64,000 bases of DNA, from NCBI GenBank assembly GCA_032622095.1, contig CP136066.1, positions 115,529,319 to 115,593,318 of the forward strand, in the 5' to 3' direction. A model generated the notes under the pieces. The model was not told the origin of the DNA. It ran no database searches and saw nothing but the letters and a program-made list of their open reading frames with translations. This DNA is from Siphonodentalium dalli. Taxonomy: Eukaryota > Mollusca > Scaphopoda > Gadilida > Siphonodentaliidae. Every line of letters begins with the position of its first letter. Position 1 is the first letter of the stretch. Shown piece after piece: positions 35,217 to 50,200 of this stretch. The position numbers were made by a program, and so were the translations under genes.

Positions 35217-38200
35217 CCTGAATTTTGTTTTACCTCAACATCTAATGGCGAGTTAGTCTCATTTTATCGTTCACTATCACTATGTGACTAAGAAAAACTA
35301 TCATAGGTGACAAGGAAGCATGATTTTTCTGTAAAAAGAGACAATAATTATAGTTCGGAGAAATTTACCTAGTTTATCTCCCCCCCCCCCCCCTTGAATA
35401 TTTCATACCTTAACATCTATTGGCGAGATAGTCTCATTTTATCATTCACTATGACTATGTGACTTAGAAAATCCAGGCGGGGGGGGGGAAATAAACTAGG
35501 TAAATTTCAATGAAAATTCTCCGAACTATAATTATTGTCTCTTTTACAGAAAAATCATGCTTCCTTGTCACCTATGATAGTTTTTCTTAGTCACATAGTG
35601 ATAGTAAAACTAAGGTATGGAAAAATTCAGGCGGGGGGAAGATGATCAGGGCGGGGGGAAGATAGCCTAGGTTATCTTTCCCCCCCCCCCCCCCCAAGAT
35701 GCACAGGGGGGGAGATGTCGTAGCACACCTGTACTCCGAAACGTTGGACATTTATTTAGTCCATAAGTGAACAATCTCCAAAACCAAACGCGTGTGTACA
35801 AAGCTAAAGTAGTTTTGTACTGTTGTATAAGCATAACAATTTATTTAGCGGTCCTTTTTTCGGCTTATTCGCTTTGAACTGGATTATAACAACAGGTGTC
35901 TGATCAGATAGCTGCATGTATGCTTATTTCAAACAATGGTGACTTCTTCACAGAGAATTAGATCACTGACTGTTTTTACATCAGTTATTGCGCTGAATTG
36001 GACTCTTGTTTTTACAACCACTGTCAAAACAACACTAATTTGCTACCATTAAATGCTGGTGCTGTATTGTCACCATCACAGTTTTAATCAACCTATCACA
36101 ATGAACGAGCCATCATGAAAATGACATCACAAAGTTGTATTTAGAACAGAAATTTAAACTCATATATATATAAATGATCCCCATTCCACACCAAAGCCGA
36201 CAAGATCTTAGTATCAAGTATGGCAAATCAGTAAAAATAAAACGCAAATCATGGTAAAATTTATCATTTCCATGTTTAATTCTTATTATACCATGTTCTC
36301 ATTCTTATTATACCATGTTTTATCTATTGTTATTATACCCCCTTTTAAAAAAAAGGGGTATACTGTTTTGCACCTGTTCATCCATGCATCTGTGCAGCCG
36401 CCATGTGTGCGTACGTATGTCTGTCTGTTCATGTCGTAACTTGAACAGTAGTGCTCGGATCTCAGTGAAATTTGGTATGGATGTTCACTAATATGAGGAC
36501 ATTCAATAGAGGGTTCCATCCTTTTGTCAGATTTTTATTTCTAGAGTTATTTATCTTTGTTTTAATATCTGGAAATGTTGGCTTTTTGGTTCGTCTGATG
36601 TCTGTTCATGTCATTACTTCAACAGTTGTGCTCGGATCTCAATGAAATTTGGTATGGATGCTCACTACTATGAGGACATTGAACAGAGAAATTTGTATGG
36701 ATGTTCAACACTATGAGGACAATGGTGTGTGCAATCGTTTAGGTTTTTCGTTCTATAGTTATTCATCTTTGTAATATATGAAAATACTTAAGATAGCTTA
36801 TATTTGGAATGGAGGTTCCTTGGGTGATTGGGATTCAGATTTAATCAAATGGGGTCAAATAGGAGCAGAGCCAGGGACATAGTTTTTCCCTCCATAGTAA
36901 TACTTAAAATATCTTCTTCTCCAGAGCCGCAAACTAAATGTGGTCATAATTGGTGGGGATAATAGCTAGGTGACATGGACATAGACTCTTTCCCGCAATA
37001 ATAATTATTAAAACGACTTCTTCTCATGACCATTGATCATCAGAGGTCTAGGTCTTAGAATTTGGAACATTTAACCATTTTTATTTAAAAATAAATAAAT
37101 CTACATTTTTTTTTAAATAGTACAATTTGTTTAATTTTTAAATGATTTTGACCAGTACTGGCTGTTGTAGACTTCAGTGTACCAGTCTTCTCAGTCTTGG
37201 CAGTCAGCAGAGCATCTCGACTGTCTTGTTTATGCAGTTTCTGATTAACAAAATAATGAATCTGAGTCAGTGATCGAGCATAATTGTTGTCAGTTTTTAA
37301 TTATATTGAATTATTTAGAGTGACACGTGGCAGAAAAATCACTTTGACTATGATATCATGAAAATGAGTAAAAACGCAAAGAATCAGAAACTTTTTTTTT
37401 TAGAAAACAGATATAAAACTCAACAGAGCACCAAATTGCCAGGTGTAGTCCCCGCCCCCCCCCCCAATCCATCCGGGAGTTAAATATGGATTAAAATGAT
37501 GTTTAAAGTGGAATTGTTATGACCTGATTAACTGTTCCATGAATCGGATCATCCCCGTTTCATAATATAAAGTATTATATTTATAATCAGATAACTAATT
37601 AGATAAATAATTATACTGTATTTAATTTCATTTTGTGTATTGTGACTAACTTATATATAACTACACTTATTTTATTCTAACACGGTTTGAACTCACCACT
37701 ACTGCTTCTGGAAAAATACAGTGGTGTACCATGTGTATATATTGCACCATGTGTATATATTGTACCATGCATATATATTGCACCATGTGTATATATTATA
37801 CCATGTGTATATATTGCACCATGAGTATATATTGCACCATGTGTATATATTGTACCATGTGTATATATTGTACCAACTGTATATATTGCACCATATGTAT
37901 ATATTGCACCATGCACATATATTGTACCATGCACATATATTGTATCATGTGTATATATTGTACCATGTGTATATATTGTACCATGTGTATATATTGTACC
38001 ATGTGTATATATTGTACCATGTGTATATATTGTACCATGTGTGTATATTGCACCATGTGTATATATTGCACCATGTGTATATATTGCACCATGTTTATAT
38101 ATTGTACCATGTGTATATATTGTACCATGTGTATTTATTGTACCATGTGTATATATTGTACCATGTGTATTATGCTGCATTATGATGGGCTTCAATTTTC

Positions 38201-41200
38201 AAAGTGTGTGTTTTCTCACAAAATCATTGATTCCTGAAATTCCATCTTCCATATTACAGGCACTGAGATGACCAAATTTGAAGTATATTTGAACAATTCC
38301 ACATAAAAATTCAACCAAGCTAGTCATATTACATGTCATATTGTGAGACTACCCATCCAGGTGTACTGAAAAATGCAACTGCTGACAATGTCAAGTGATT
38401 GATAGATAGAAAGACTTATCTGAAACCATCAAAATAACATGTGGGTAACTTGGATCAGACAGGGTGCATGACTTTAGCTATCATGTTTTATATCTACGTT
38501 TTGTTTCTCCAGCACATGGATATTATGTCAATTTCTGTTGGTATGTAATAATTATTAGATTTTGTTTTATCCACTAACTAACTTTAGTGCTATGTCAATT
38601 TATGTTGGTATTCAACCATTATTAGGAATTGATTTATAATATAGAGCTTGATAAGTATTCATTTCTATGTTAAGTTTAATATATCCTATTTTGTCCTCAG
38701 ATCTTCAGTTTGTTTAATATCTGGAGGTATTCTGTTAACTAAAATCTGCAGTGTTTAAAAATGTATGTATTCTAGTTATATCATATGATATGATTGCATG
38801 TTTCTTTTGTTTATTAACAGCTAATTACAAACAAAATCATATCAAAAATTAATTTTAAATTGAATCATATTTTTATCATTATTTTTACTGTAATATTATT
38901 TTGTCCATATGCACCTTTTCACCTAACTTGCATGTTGTAGTATCATATACCATGAATGCTACTCTAATACATTTTGGAAAACATGTTTCTAATTTCAGTT
39001 TTATTTTGCAGGGTACTGCGGGAGAGGAGGAGGATGCTGGGACTGAGATGTCAGAACTCGTCAACTATATCCAGCCAGTACGATTCCACTCATTTGAAAT
39101 ATCAGAAAGTAAGTCCAATAAATAATGATCTAATGCTGATTAATAGATAATTTTAGCTGATTTGTTTTTCTTCTCAAAACTCCACTTATGAATTCCAAGA
39201 CATGGTTGGCGGCTAGTTGGCAGACAGGTATCCGGATGTCGGGATGGGTGGCCCTAATCATAATTAATAAACATAGCCGTTTATTGATGAATTAAAAAAA
39301 AATTTGGTTCGTGAGATTATAACCCACTCCAGCTTTCTTTATCATAGTTATGGCCCTAATTCTATTAATATCTGCTTTATAATAGTATAAACTGATTCCA
39401 TTCATATTTAATATATGCACCTTTCACAACAATATCTCAATCGAGTTCTAAAACCATTTTTGTCCTATTTTTTCACTTGGTAAGAACAATAACTTGGCCA
39501 AATGTTAACCAATTTGAAAACATCTTTTATAACAGATGCACTCTTTTAGGCAAAACAACACTTGATCAGGCCATCTTTGATTTGCAGCCATTTTTATATA
39601 TTTTATGATATCAATTTCAAGAAAACTAAAGTTATCATCTGAAAACAAAAAATGAACTAACAGTCAGATGGATTGATGATAGCCCAAAAACATAGTTTGT
39701 CACATTTAAAAAATGGGCATGTAATAAGAACACTGATTTTAATATATTGTTCCATGTTTATTGGAAAAATAAAATTCAGTCTGTTGTTTGGTAGGAAAGT
39801 CATGTAATTGGCCATTTGGAATTATGGCTCATTGTTGGCCACTTTGTTGTATACACCCATAAGATCTACCAAAGCTCTCACAAAGCTCTATTAAGATGTT
39901 GATAAGGCTACTTCATGCTGTGATGACATGATCTGAATTGAGAACCTATTAAGATATATGTTAATTTTATTCTTAATATTGTTACTTCTGTTCCAGAACG
40001 TGACAGGAGTTTTGAAATCTCTTCTTTTGTTGAGACGCAAGCTCAGGCCTTACTGAAGGAGCAGCCTGTCGAATTTGTGAAGTATTCTTTGTTATAAAAA
40101 AGTGTTATATAGTTATTATGTAAAAATAATTTGGAAGGAGGGATATCAAAACAAACATAAACGCATGGGTGACAGAGCAGCTGGGTGGGGGATGCAGGGA
40201 TCCACCCCACCCCATGTCCTTGACTGATTCCCAGAAAAGATGCATATTTACATTGGGAAAAGTGGCATTCTGAATGCTGTGCTCCTTGCCAATCTGCCAC
40301 CCATGGCCAAAGATTTTTGACACAACACAAACTTGTGAATATGGTGCTGGAAGATTTCTGAATAACCCACTGATTTAGTGCTGAATGTCATGTTTTGTTT
40401 CTTATAATATATGCCATGCAAGTTGTGCAGGTCCGAACTTTTGATCTCATTGGTTATAAAATTTACTGGAAAAGACAATTAGTGACTGCAGTATGGAGAA
40501 ACCAGACAAACTATACCAGGGAGAAATGTTATTGACTATAAAGGGGACCAATATCTCATACCGAATAATTTATCTTCAGACTGAGGATCTGGAACTTAAG
40601 CTATTGACACTTGAAACCTTATATAATTATAAAGGATTTAGTGAACAAGCCTAAGCTCTATTAAATATATGACACAAAATAGTCTGCGACAAAAAAAATC
40701 AATCCATGCTCGCAGAAAATTTGAATAAAATCTCAGAAGTGACATACATATCCTGCTACATACACATTCCCCTCACTGACATTAGTTTATGTATTTGTGT
40801 CAATGCAGGAGCTGTTGTGTTGTCATCCACTTCTGATGACAAACATTTTCAATCTGTCCTTACAATATTGAAGGTAACTTAATAAAAGCTGACCAACTGA
40901 TCTAACCGTCCTGTTTATCATCTATATAGTCTATAATTTAAGCTGGCAAATGACTTTGATGTCACTAATCTATATTATTGTTCTCTAAGAATGGGACATG
41001 ATTATTTTGCACATCATATTCTGTATTTATTGTTTGTCATTGTATTAATCCAATACATAACTGTTTATATTATTGATAAAAATCATTCCGATTGAATTGA
41101 AACCAGATTATATCCATTTTTGGACCCAGGAATGTTTGTGGCACTCTTCGAATAAGTCTGGGGGATATTCTACACTAAAGCTGCTTTCATATATGTCCGC

Positions 41201-44200
41201 GCATCTGCTTTCTTTACATATCCACATAGGTTTTCACATAGGTTTGTTTAGCTTTGTGCTTATGACTTTAGCGGATGTGCAAAGAAATTAGATTTTTTTA
41301 CATACAGTCCTTTCATCACGGATTCCTCCGACGATGAAGACGTTCTCATGATTGCTTTCTACATTTTCAACGAAAGAAGACAGGAGACCACGATGCTTTG
41401 GGAGCACAAAATTGTTAAGAAAGAAGAGAACAAGGGGCATACGCTAATCTATTAGCCAAAGCTTTGTATTCTGAAGAAGACAAGTTCATAAATTTCTTCA
41501 GGGTGTCTCACGATCAGTTTTTGTTGATTTTGCCTTTCGGCAATGATATAAATAAATGCGAATGAGCCGAGAGCCACTGTGCCCAAACAGTGGTTGGAAA
41601 TCTGTTTTGGGATCTCTGGGCATCATGCTATAAACCTATGTTTTTTTTATTAAACAAGTTATCATATTTCCTCACATAATCTATTAGTTCCTCGTCAACA
41701 CTAGCATAATATATATTCTTTTAGGCATGCTCGTTGTAAATGAGAGACTGCCAGCAAAACAGCTATTACTCCCCCCAAAACCATGGCGTTCTATGTCATT
41801 TAATGTATATTTTGACCTATATCTGCCATCACAATTCCTTAATATCCTGTTTCATTTGACGGAAATAGATAACATGTTGCCAGATGCCATACTCCCACAC
41901 AGAATAATATTCTCATTCGTAAACACCCTAAAATATCTGCAGTATATCCCAGGATTATGACATCACACAGAGTTCCCTATCTGCTTAATGTACAGGTTTT
42001 GGGTCTGTGAGCAAAAAGGTGTATGTGCGCACAAATTTTGCGGACAGGTATGCAAAATATCCAGTGACAACATTGGTGACCGTAACCATCTTCTATAATT
42101 TTCGCATACGCATGCTTTAATCGGATGTATGTAAAACGAGTTTTAGCACTGAAGTTTGTTTTGCCATGCCTCTAGATATTGAGAATGGGCCAGTGAGAAT
42201 TCATTTCTGTAATTTAAATCATGACTGCAACTTTATGTTCTATGTTTTATCGTCTCACATGAGTATTTTTTTATTTGCTTTTCCTGTTAAAATCCTTAAC
42301 AAATTTATAGCTACAACAAGCGACAGTTGAGCAGACTCTATCCAAAGGGAACACGGGTTGATTCGGGTAACTTCATTCCTCAGGTGAGCAAGTTAATTTA
42401 TTTGCCCTTTCTATACTAAATGGATTCTCACATCAGTTATTAAAGTATACATGCAACGAGCCTATTATTCATCTAGAAGAATATAGCAAATATAAGCAAA
42501 CAAATAGATAATAATGAAACAAAGCTTTGTTTCGTATACGGGCTATCTGATTCTGTGACGTCATCATTTTTTTACATAATACGAGGAGCGATTTTTTTGA
42601 GATGCGACCACTTTTGTTGCACAGTAGAACGGTGGGCTTACAGCATTAATGTCGCAATCGGCTGTCAAGAGGCCAACCCAAATCAGTTGACGTGCAACAT
42701 TATCCTATTTATATAAACGTCATAAAATCTTTATGTGCTTTGATTTATAAGGGCAAGTAGGTCTATAATGATTTTCTAACGGGTCTATTCCGAAACTCTA
42801 CTGGATCAAATTATCGGACCCTAGCTCTCCGTCAGAGGCGGACAGTTTTGGATACTTGTCAGTTGAACAACTATCAAAGAAGTTTTTTTTTTTTTAAACA
42901 AACTAAAATCACTTGACCCACATATCTACTATATAATCCTACTTGATGCTATATCCATGTTTGATTAAGCCTCATGTTGACACCGGTGCGAGGTGCCTCA
43001 TCATGACAGTCACAATACGATCTAGTGTATCTCAAAACTTTATTTTCCAATTGACGCACAGCAGTTGATCAATACTGCCTGGTTCTGGAGAGACTATACT
43101 GTGCGAAAGGAAATAATGTAATATTTAATATGGAATTAATTGTTATCATTAGTCTGCATAGTACATACATGCATCTGATAATCCATATATATCCTATTTT
43201 CTTGAATGGAATGAAAACACATACTTAATATGAACAAAGCAGAAGATATATTCACTTCCACGCGAATTCGGTCAATTTGGAAAGTTACATGATGACGTTG
43301 TTTGTTGACTGTTGTTGAAATGAACATGTTGACATGTTATGAATGAAATGAACATTATGAAATGGACACGCTTCTCCATCTAGCTTGAGTATCTCAAGCG
43401 GAGAGCTCCACATCGCACCAAGTAATATAATGGTTAGTTTCAGTTCCAATCTCGACAACATATATAACTATTTATAATTACCCCATGAAATATAAGCTTT
43501 ATGCATGTGAATCATATTAGGTGGGAATTTTTTTTTTTATTTTGATAAGAATTGTTTTAAACAATACATGCAGATACCCCCATGTGAGTGGTTTAGCTTT
43601 GGTTCGTTATTTACGCTAGCGTATGATCATATTACAAGTGCATAATTCGAAGAAGTCCTATTCAATGGGCTGGAAATGTCAAACTTATCTGAACACTAAG
43701 GCAACCAATCGTCAATGAGCATATAATAAAAAAGGGGTAAAACTTCAAAAGTGAAAATTCATATTTTATGAATGATCCAAGTATCATTATTATTACTTTG
43801 AACTGAATATTGTAAATTGTTATGACCATTGTAATATATCTATGTTTTTCTATGTTTCAATGAATTATTATTTGATTGCCCTATAATTTTATAAAATAAA
43901 ACTGAAAAAAGACTTGCAAGGTGAGCAACCAATCGTAACAGTATAATAATTTCCTGGTAGCAAATTACTTAAACTTGATATTTTTATATATTAGCTTGAT
44001 TCTAACTAAAACATTAAACGATTCCATAATGAATTTGTTGTAGCTCGGAACATCTACAGGTTTATCATGTTTAAATATTTTCATTTTAGATGTTTTGGAA
44101 TGCAGGGTGTCAGTTGGTGGCTCTCAATTTCCAGACGCTTGGTAAGATATAACAAATTGTCTTTTTGTCAAAAAAGAGTGTTTGATTCTCAGATGCTATT

Positions 44201-47200
44201 GCTAGGTAAAAATATAAGCTTTCATCGCTTTTGGATTTTGCCTCATTCTTGTAATACTTTGAACATGTCTCCAATTGTCAAAGTTTATAGAAACCTATAA
44301 CCCAATTTGTTAAGCGGTTCAGTTAGTAATGTTTGGGGGACATTAAAGGGGGATATTGAAACGCAAATCGGAAAACATGCAAAAGCTCTGATTTTGTCCG
44401 ATTTACGGTGCATTCTGAAATGAAATTCTAGCGATATAACAACAATTAGGATGTCAAAACATCAATCATTGAAATCATTATCGATTTGTTTGATTGTGAA
44501 TTTTTTGGATCAGAACAGATCGGTGCAATTGGTACTGATCAGATTGTTTACTCAAAGTCAAAAACAAACGTCGCTATCTGTTTTTGCCTGTATCGCAATG
44601 AAAACGTTTATTTTGTTTAAGAGGACAATGATCACATCAGTCATCAATTTCTATGATTGTCATCATGAATTAGAGAAAGCATAATGTGCAGTGTTAATGG
44701 AAACATTTTGAACTCCTAGTAGGGTTTTGTGTCCCAAGATTTTGATTATTATTTACTTCAGTTAACTTTTTTCATGCAATGAACTTTGTAATTTGTGTAT
44801 GTTTTGTTCAAGGTACTGTAAATATTGTTTGACCAATGTATTCTCTTATATACGCGAGGCACCCTATACTCGGATATAGAATTGGCACAGGGCTTTCGCA
44901 AAAATTCAGGAAGCTCCTGTCGTGGAAGGTATAAAAAATAGATTGAAATTCGGCCATGCGCTTGTGATCTGTGATTCGTGAATAAAGACAATTTAGTAAA
45001 ATATCTTTATTACAATATAAACATTAACACGTAGTTACATTTTAAATAATAAAATAGTTTATTGAACCAAAAGCGGAATATTTTAAGGAAATAACTACAT
45101 ATAGAACGGCAATTCTACTTAAGATGTACAGTGCAAGAAGGACTTCTGGATACGGGTTGTGAATTTCCATATGTTAAAAATAGATCATTTTGTTTTTGTT
45201 TCGACATATTGAATGAGTTATGAATACATTGTATAAATTTTAATTGCCTATCAAGTTGCCCTGCTTTGCCCTGCTGGGCAGAATAATTACAGTATAATAA
45301 ACAAAAGTGCATATTAAAATAGTGTGATTAATTTTGTAATGATTTATATGAAATAAACAATAATAACAAGTTTCTCAATCCACATGTAACTTCCGTACAA
45401 GAGTTAGCGTACCAAAATATCTTACATGATGTAAGATATTTTGGTACGCTAACTCTTGTACGGATTTTTTCCGTCAGAGAATTCCCCTGGTCGTAATTAA
45501 TTAAGTGAAGCAAACCATGACAAGTATTTATTTTCATACTACACATATCAAACGTAAAACATCGTAATCACTACTGATTCCACCAACTGTCTTACCGACT
45601 TTGCCTTTAAATCTTGAACTACATTGTTCGGTAACTTTTTAACCGATCGCGATGCTTTATAACATAAATTATGCTCTCTGACAATCCGATTGTTTTCCAA
45701 TTCAGAAAATAATAAAGCTATCGGAAAATGACAATCGGTACCAATCGAGATGTTCACTAAGTCAACATAAGATGTCCATTGAAATACTGATAAGCGCAGA
45801 TATGTGATTCACGCACAGGGAAGTTAACCTGAATCGTGTATCTAAACACGCTTGTCAGTTGCTTTCAGGGAGGATGATGGTTTCTATGTGGAGTCGATTT
45901 CTTGGTGAAATTAACCCTGTGCTCAAACTCCACCAATACAACTGACGTCTGAATCAACAAAACTGAAAAATATTTTGTTTTTGTTTGGGAGCTTGGTGGC
46001 CTAGCATTTGGTCGCTGTCAACAGAGCAATATATGTCCACCATTTGATTAATGAGGTTCCTAGATGTGGCTTGGCCTCGAGTTAAGATCTGCGTGACTGT
46101 ATTGTCTTGCACTATTCAAGTCTCACTCCTGGTTCAGTGCATGACGTTTTTAAATAGTTTCCTGTTAAGACAACGCAATATATCATTTCCATACATTCCT
46201 TTCCCGATTCCAGAATTCCAATGAATGCATATGGCACCGTTTTTGAACGGGGCCCATACATTATAATGCTCGTAGAAAGGTAATTCAGATATTTATCGAC
46301 CTATTTCATTACCAGGAAATATTCAAAAACAAATATTATTTGGTGTATTTTTTAGCATGAACTGCCATGTTGCATTAATTACTGGGGGAATAATGTGTAT
46401 GTCAAAGATGGTTAGAGGCCCTGGGGATAAGCGATACATGAAGACTATCCCTTATTATTCTTTCTTTTTCAGATTTGGCAATGCAAATTAATTTGGGTAA
46501 CTTTGAGTACAATGCCAAATCAGGGTATCTGGTCAAACCAGACTTCATGCGGCGGTCAGATCGAAAGTTTGACCCATTTGCAGAGTCAACTGTAGATGGA
46601 ATTGTTGCAGGGACTGTGAAAATTAGGGTATGTTTTATTGTTTCTCTTCCACTTGTCACGAATGGTGATATTTTAGCTTAGATTGGCATGTAATCTATAT
46701 GAGTTACCGGTATAAATTAGGTTACCCAGGACTATACCATACATGGATCAATATACAATATTACATTGAGTAATCTGATATCTAAAATAGTGTGAAATAC
46801 AAGCATGTCCCCATTGGCATGGACAATGAATTTGCTAGATCAGCAGTTGCTCAAGATTGGAAAGAGCTATTGACTTCTTTGTTGTGGTACACCTCATAAG
46901 ATAAAGAGTTGATGGTGGTATACAATACAAAATGAGTGTAAATATGTGTCTAGCGTTTCAATGACAACAGATATTTTATTCAGGTAATTTCAGGACAGCT
47001 TCTCACTGATAAAAAGGTTGGCACTTCAGTGGATGTTGAGATGTATGGACTTCCCACAGATACTGTCCGGAAAAGGTTCAAAACTAAAGTAATTCCAGCC
47101 AATGGTATCAATCCAGTCTATGACGAGGATCCATTTATATTCAAAAAGGTAAGAAACTAATTCCTATCATGCTGGGATAAACTATACAATAGCAACTGTT

Positions 47201-50200
47201 CTTATTAGTGTCTGATTTTTCTCCTCGAGTGAGTTGTGATGATTATTTTAAGAAGTTGATAGCCGAATGTAAATAAACCTCACATCTCATGAGAGGAGAA
47301 ACATTGTGCGCTACTCATAACAGTTAACTAGTCTTTCTATTATATCTTCTACACCAGTTTTTTATGAACCAAATCACAATGAAACCCACTGTTGCGGCTT
47401 ACCACCAGACATATTAACTCTCACATATTTTGAGATTCACCATTTCACACCCCATCTCCCACTCTCATGATCGTGGATGGAAATCTCACAATTTAAGCTG
47501 CCCCGTAGATATATACATGCTGACTCATTTAAATGCACACAAACAGGGGCGATGAAACCCAACCCCAGTCAAAGACCATGTTCAGCCTAGCTGTAGCTGG
47601 TGCTAATTGGTGCAAAGCAAGCTGGTCGTAAGAGCACCTGGGCACCTGTTAGTCCGCCAACTATGTCAAGTGTAATTTGAAAACACACTTTTAACACATA
47701 TTAAGCCTTTAAATTAGTTTCTAATGAAATCTTTGTTTCAAGCAAGAACATCAAGTTAACTACTTTCAATGCACATTCAAAGCTATATTTTAACAGTAAG
47801 CAATGCACATGCTATTGTTTACAAAATATATATGCAACTCCCAAGCGTAAAAAAGGTGGAACTGACGGTTCTATGGTCCTAAAATAATAAAAATCATGGA
47901 TATTTTTAGAGATTAAATGCATGGATATGACAACAAAACAGCGTGATTCGTTCACTTAGGCTACTGGATGTTCTACAATGACAATAAATGGCTGTACAGT
48001 TTGCGTTTACGACATGATATGGAGGAACAAAGTAAAGGAGCAGAAGACGTAGCTCATCATAAACTTTGTTGCAAAACATATGATGTCATGACATAGTTCT
48101 GAGAGTGTAATAAGTTCCTGGCAGTTTAACCCTTTCATGACGGGAGCTGCGCTGGTGCAGCATTAAAGATCCTATGCCAGTGCATTTTCTTATATATGTG
48201 AGTCTCCCATAGGGAGACTCGCATATATAAGAGAATTTATTTGCTAAGTTATCAAATAGTAGTAAGTTAACATTGCTTCGCAACTGAGTGTTTAGGTTCA
48301 AAAAGTTGTAATATGTGATCATATAATTTGTTTGTTAAACATACCATGATGTTAGCCCCTTTATCCCTGGAACTATTTTCATATGCACAAGCTCATTACC
48401 ATGGCTGTGCTTGGGTATACAAATTTGCAATTTTTGCTCTTCTTTCGAGTTGAGCCATGGGCCAACTGAGCGGAGCATATAATAATCAGAATGTGTACAC
48501 TTGTTGGTTGGATATTCAAATTATCTCATTCGTGATGACATAAACAAATTAATTTTTTTTGTCATCACCCCTTAGATATATACATGCTGACTCATTTAAA
48601 TGCACACAAATAGGGGCGATGAAACCCAACCCCAGTCAAAGACAATGTTCAGCCTAGCTGGTGCTAATCGGTGCAAAGCAAGCTGGGCGTGAGAGCAAGT
48701 GACACCTGTCAGTCTGCCATCTATGCTTCAAGTGTAATTTGAAAACACACTTTTGACATATTAAACCTTTAAATGAGTATGGACTCATGGAAATAAATTT
48801 TTCTGTCATCACTCTTGAGATAATTCCAATATCCAACCAAAAACTGTAGATATCCTCTATATATATTGGCACAGGGTTTTCGCAAAATTTCAGAAAGTTC
48901 CAGTCATTGAAGGGTTAAGCATACGTTCAGGTTTCTGGGAGTAGGGAAACTTTAACGTAATTGTTGATGAAAATATAATAAGAATAAAACAATAACTTTT
49001 TTTTAGATTTTGGCTTTCTCTATTGATTGATTTATTTAGGGTGTTATATAGTAAATTAGTTTTCTTGCTTTATATTTACTATTATGGCCATTGGGCATGT
49101 GATACCATTATCATTCTCATCTTATAAGGAAGAAATCATGGCATTACCCTTGTTTCAGAACTACTCCAAGTAAGTAAATTCAATCTCAATGCACAGGGTA
49201 AAATATTCCGTATTATGCACTAATGATTCCTCCATTGGAATCAGAGTACTCCGACAAATATACTTTCATATTTTCTTAGTTGATAAATGTACATAGAGTA
49301 ATCTTGTACTAAATAATACAAAACAACATCAATTTAAACAGGCTTATAAACATTCAACCCAAACCTATATTTTTGCTTCATTATTAAATTGGTTCTCTAT
49401 TCTAAGCATAGATTTATGATAAAACAGAGAATATCACATGTTATAATGTCTATCAAACATACACTGTTCTGTGTTTGTCACACACCTTGTTTTGAACAAT
49501 TTCACCTTCTTTCTCTTTATTCTCAGATTGTCTTGCCAAACCTAGCTGTGATTAGAATAGCCGTATTGGATGACCAAGGGAAATTGATAGGCTTTCGCAT
49601 TTTGCCTGTTACAGGTTTACGACCAGGTAAAAATATACTTCTTACTGTCAGGGTGTATCTCATTCTACCTTGTCAAATTAATAGAGCTATTATTCCACTT
49701 GACTCATATTATGAGCAGATTTCTGAGAGTAGAATATTATTAATAAAAATAAATAATTAGACATTGTATTAAGGCAGTCAAAGCATGTTTAGAAACTTTA
49801 ACTTTATCTAGTTTTAGAAGCAAGGCAGGCTACTTTTCCCCCATGGTAGCTAGCATATGTGAATTATATGTTCAGAACGGTGATCTAGAGCTTGATTAAT
49901 CTTGAAAAAGTTTGACTACAAACCAGACAAAATTAAATGGCATCTAGCCAAAATTTTATAAAATGGCCATCGAGAATCCAAACCCTGACCACAACTATCT
50001 ATCTGTATAAGTGACTCCAGTAAATTCAGTCTTGTTACCTTGTTTTACTGAGTGTGATTTCAGTTTTATTTCTTTCACAGGGTATCGTCACATTCCACTA
50101 AGAAACGAATGCAACCAACCATTACCACTATCGACAGTTTTTGTTCATATTGCTGTTGATGATTATGTACCGAATGAGCATCAAGGTGAGTGAAGTTTTC

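Noticed and set aside
37677-38237. Open frames of 110-172 codons on both strands
   Set aside because: They are products of the 18-bp repeat, whose period is a multiple of three; the peptides are simple hexapeptide repeats.
44142-44300. Extension of PLC exon 10 past the donor
   Set aside because: The frame is open by chance; the conserved sequence continues in exon 11 after a split Asp codon.
49627-49760. Extension of PLC exon 13 to the stop at 49758-49760
   Set aside because: Family homology stops exactly at the GTAAAA donor and resumes at 50081 in the correct phase.
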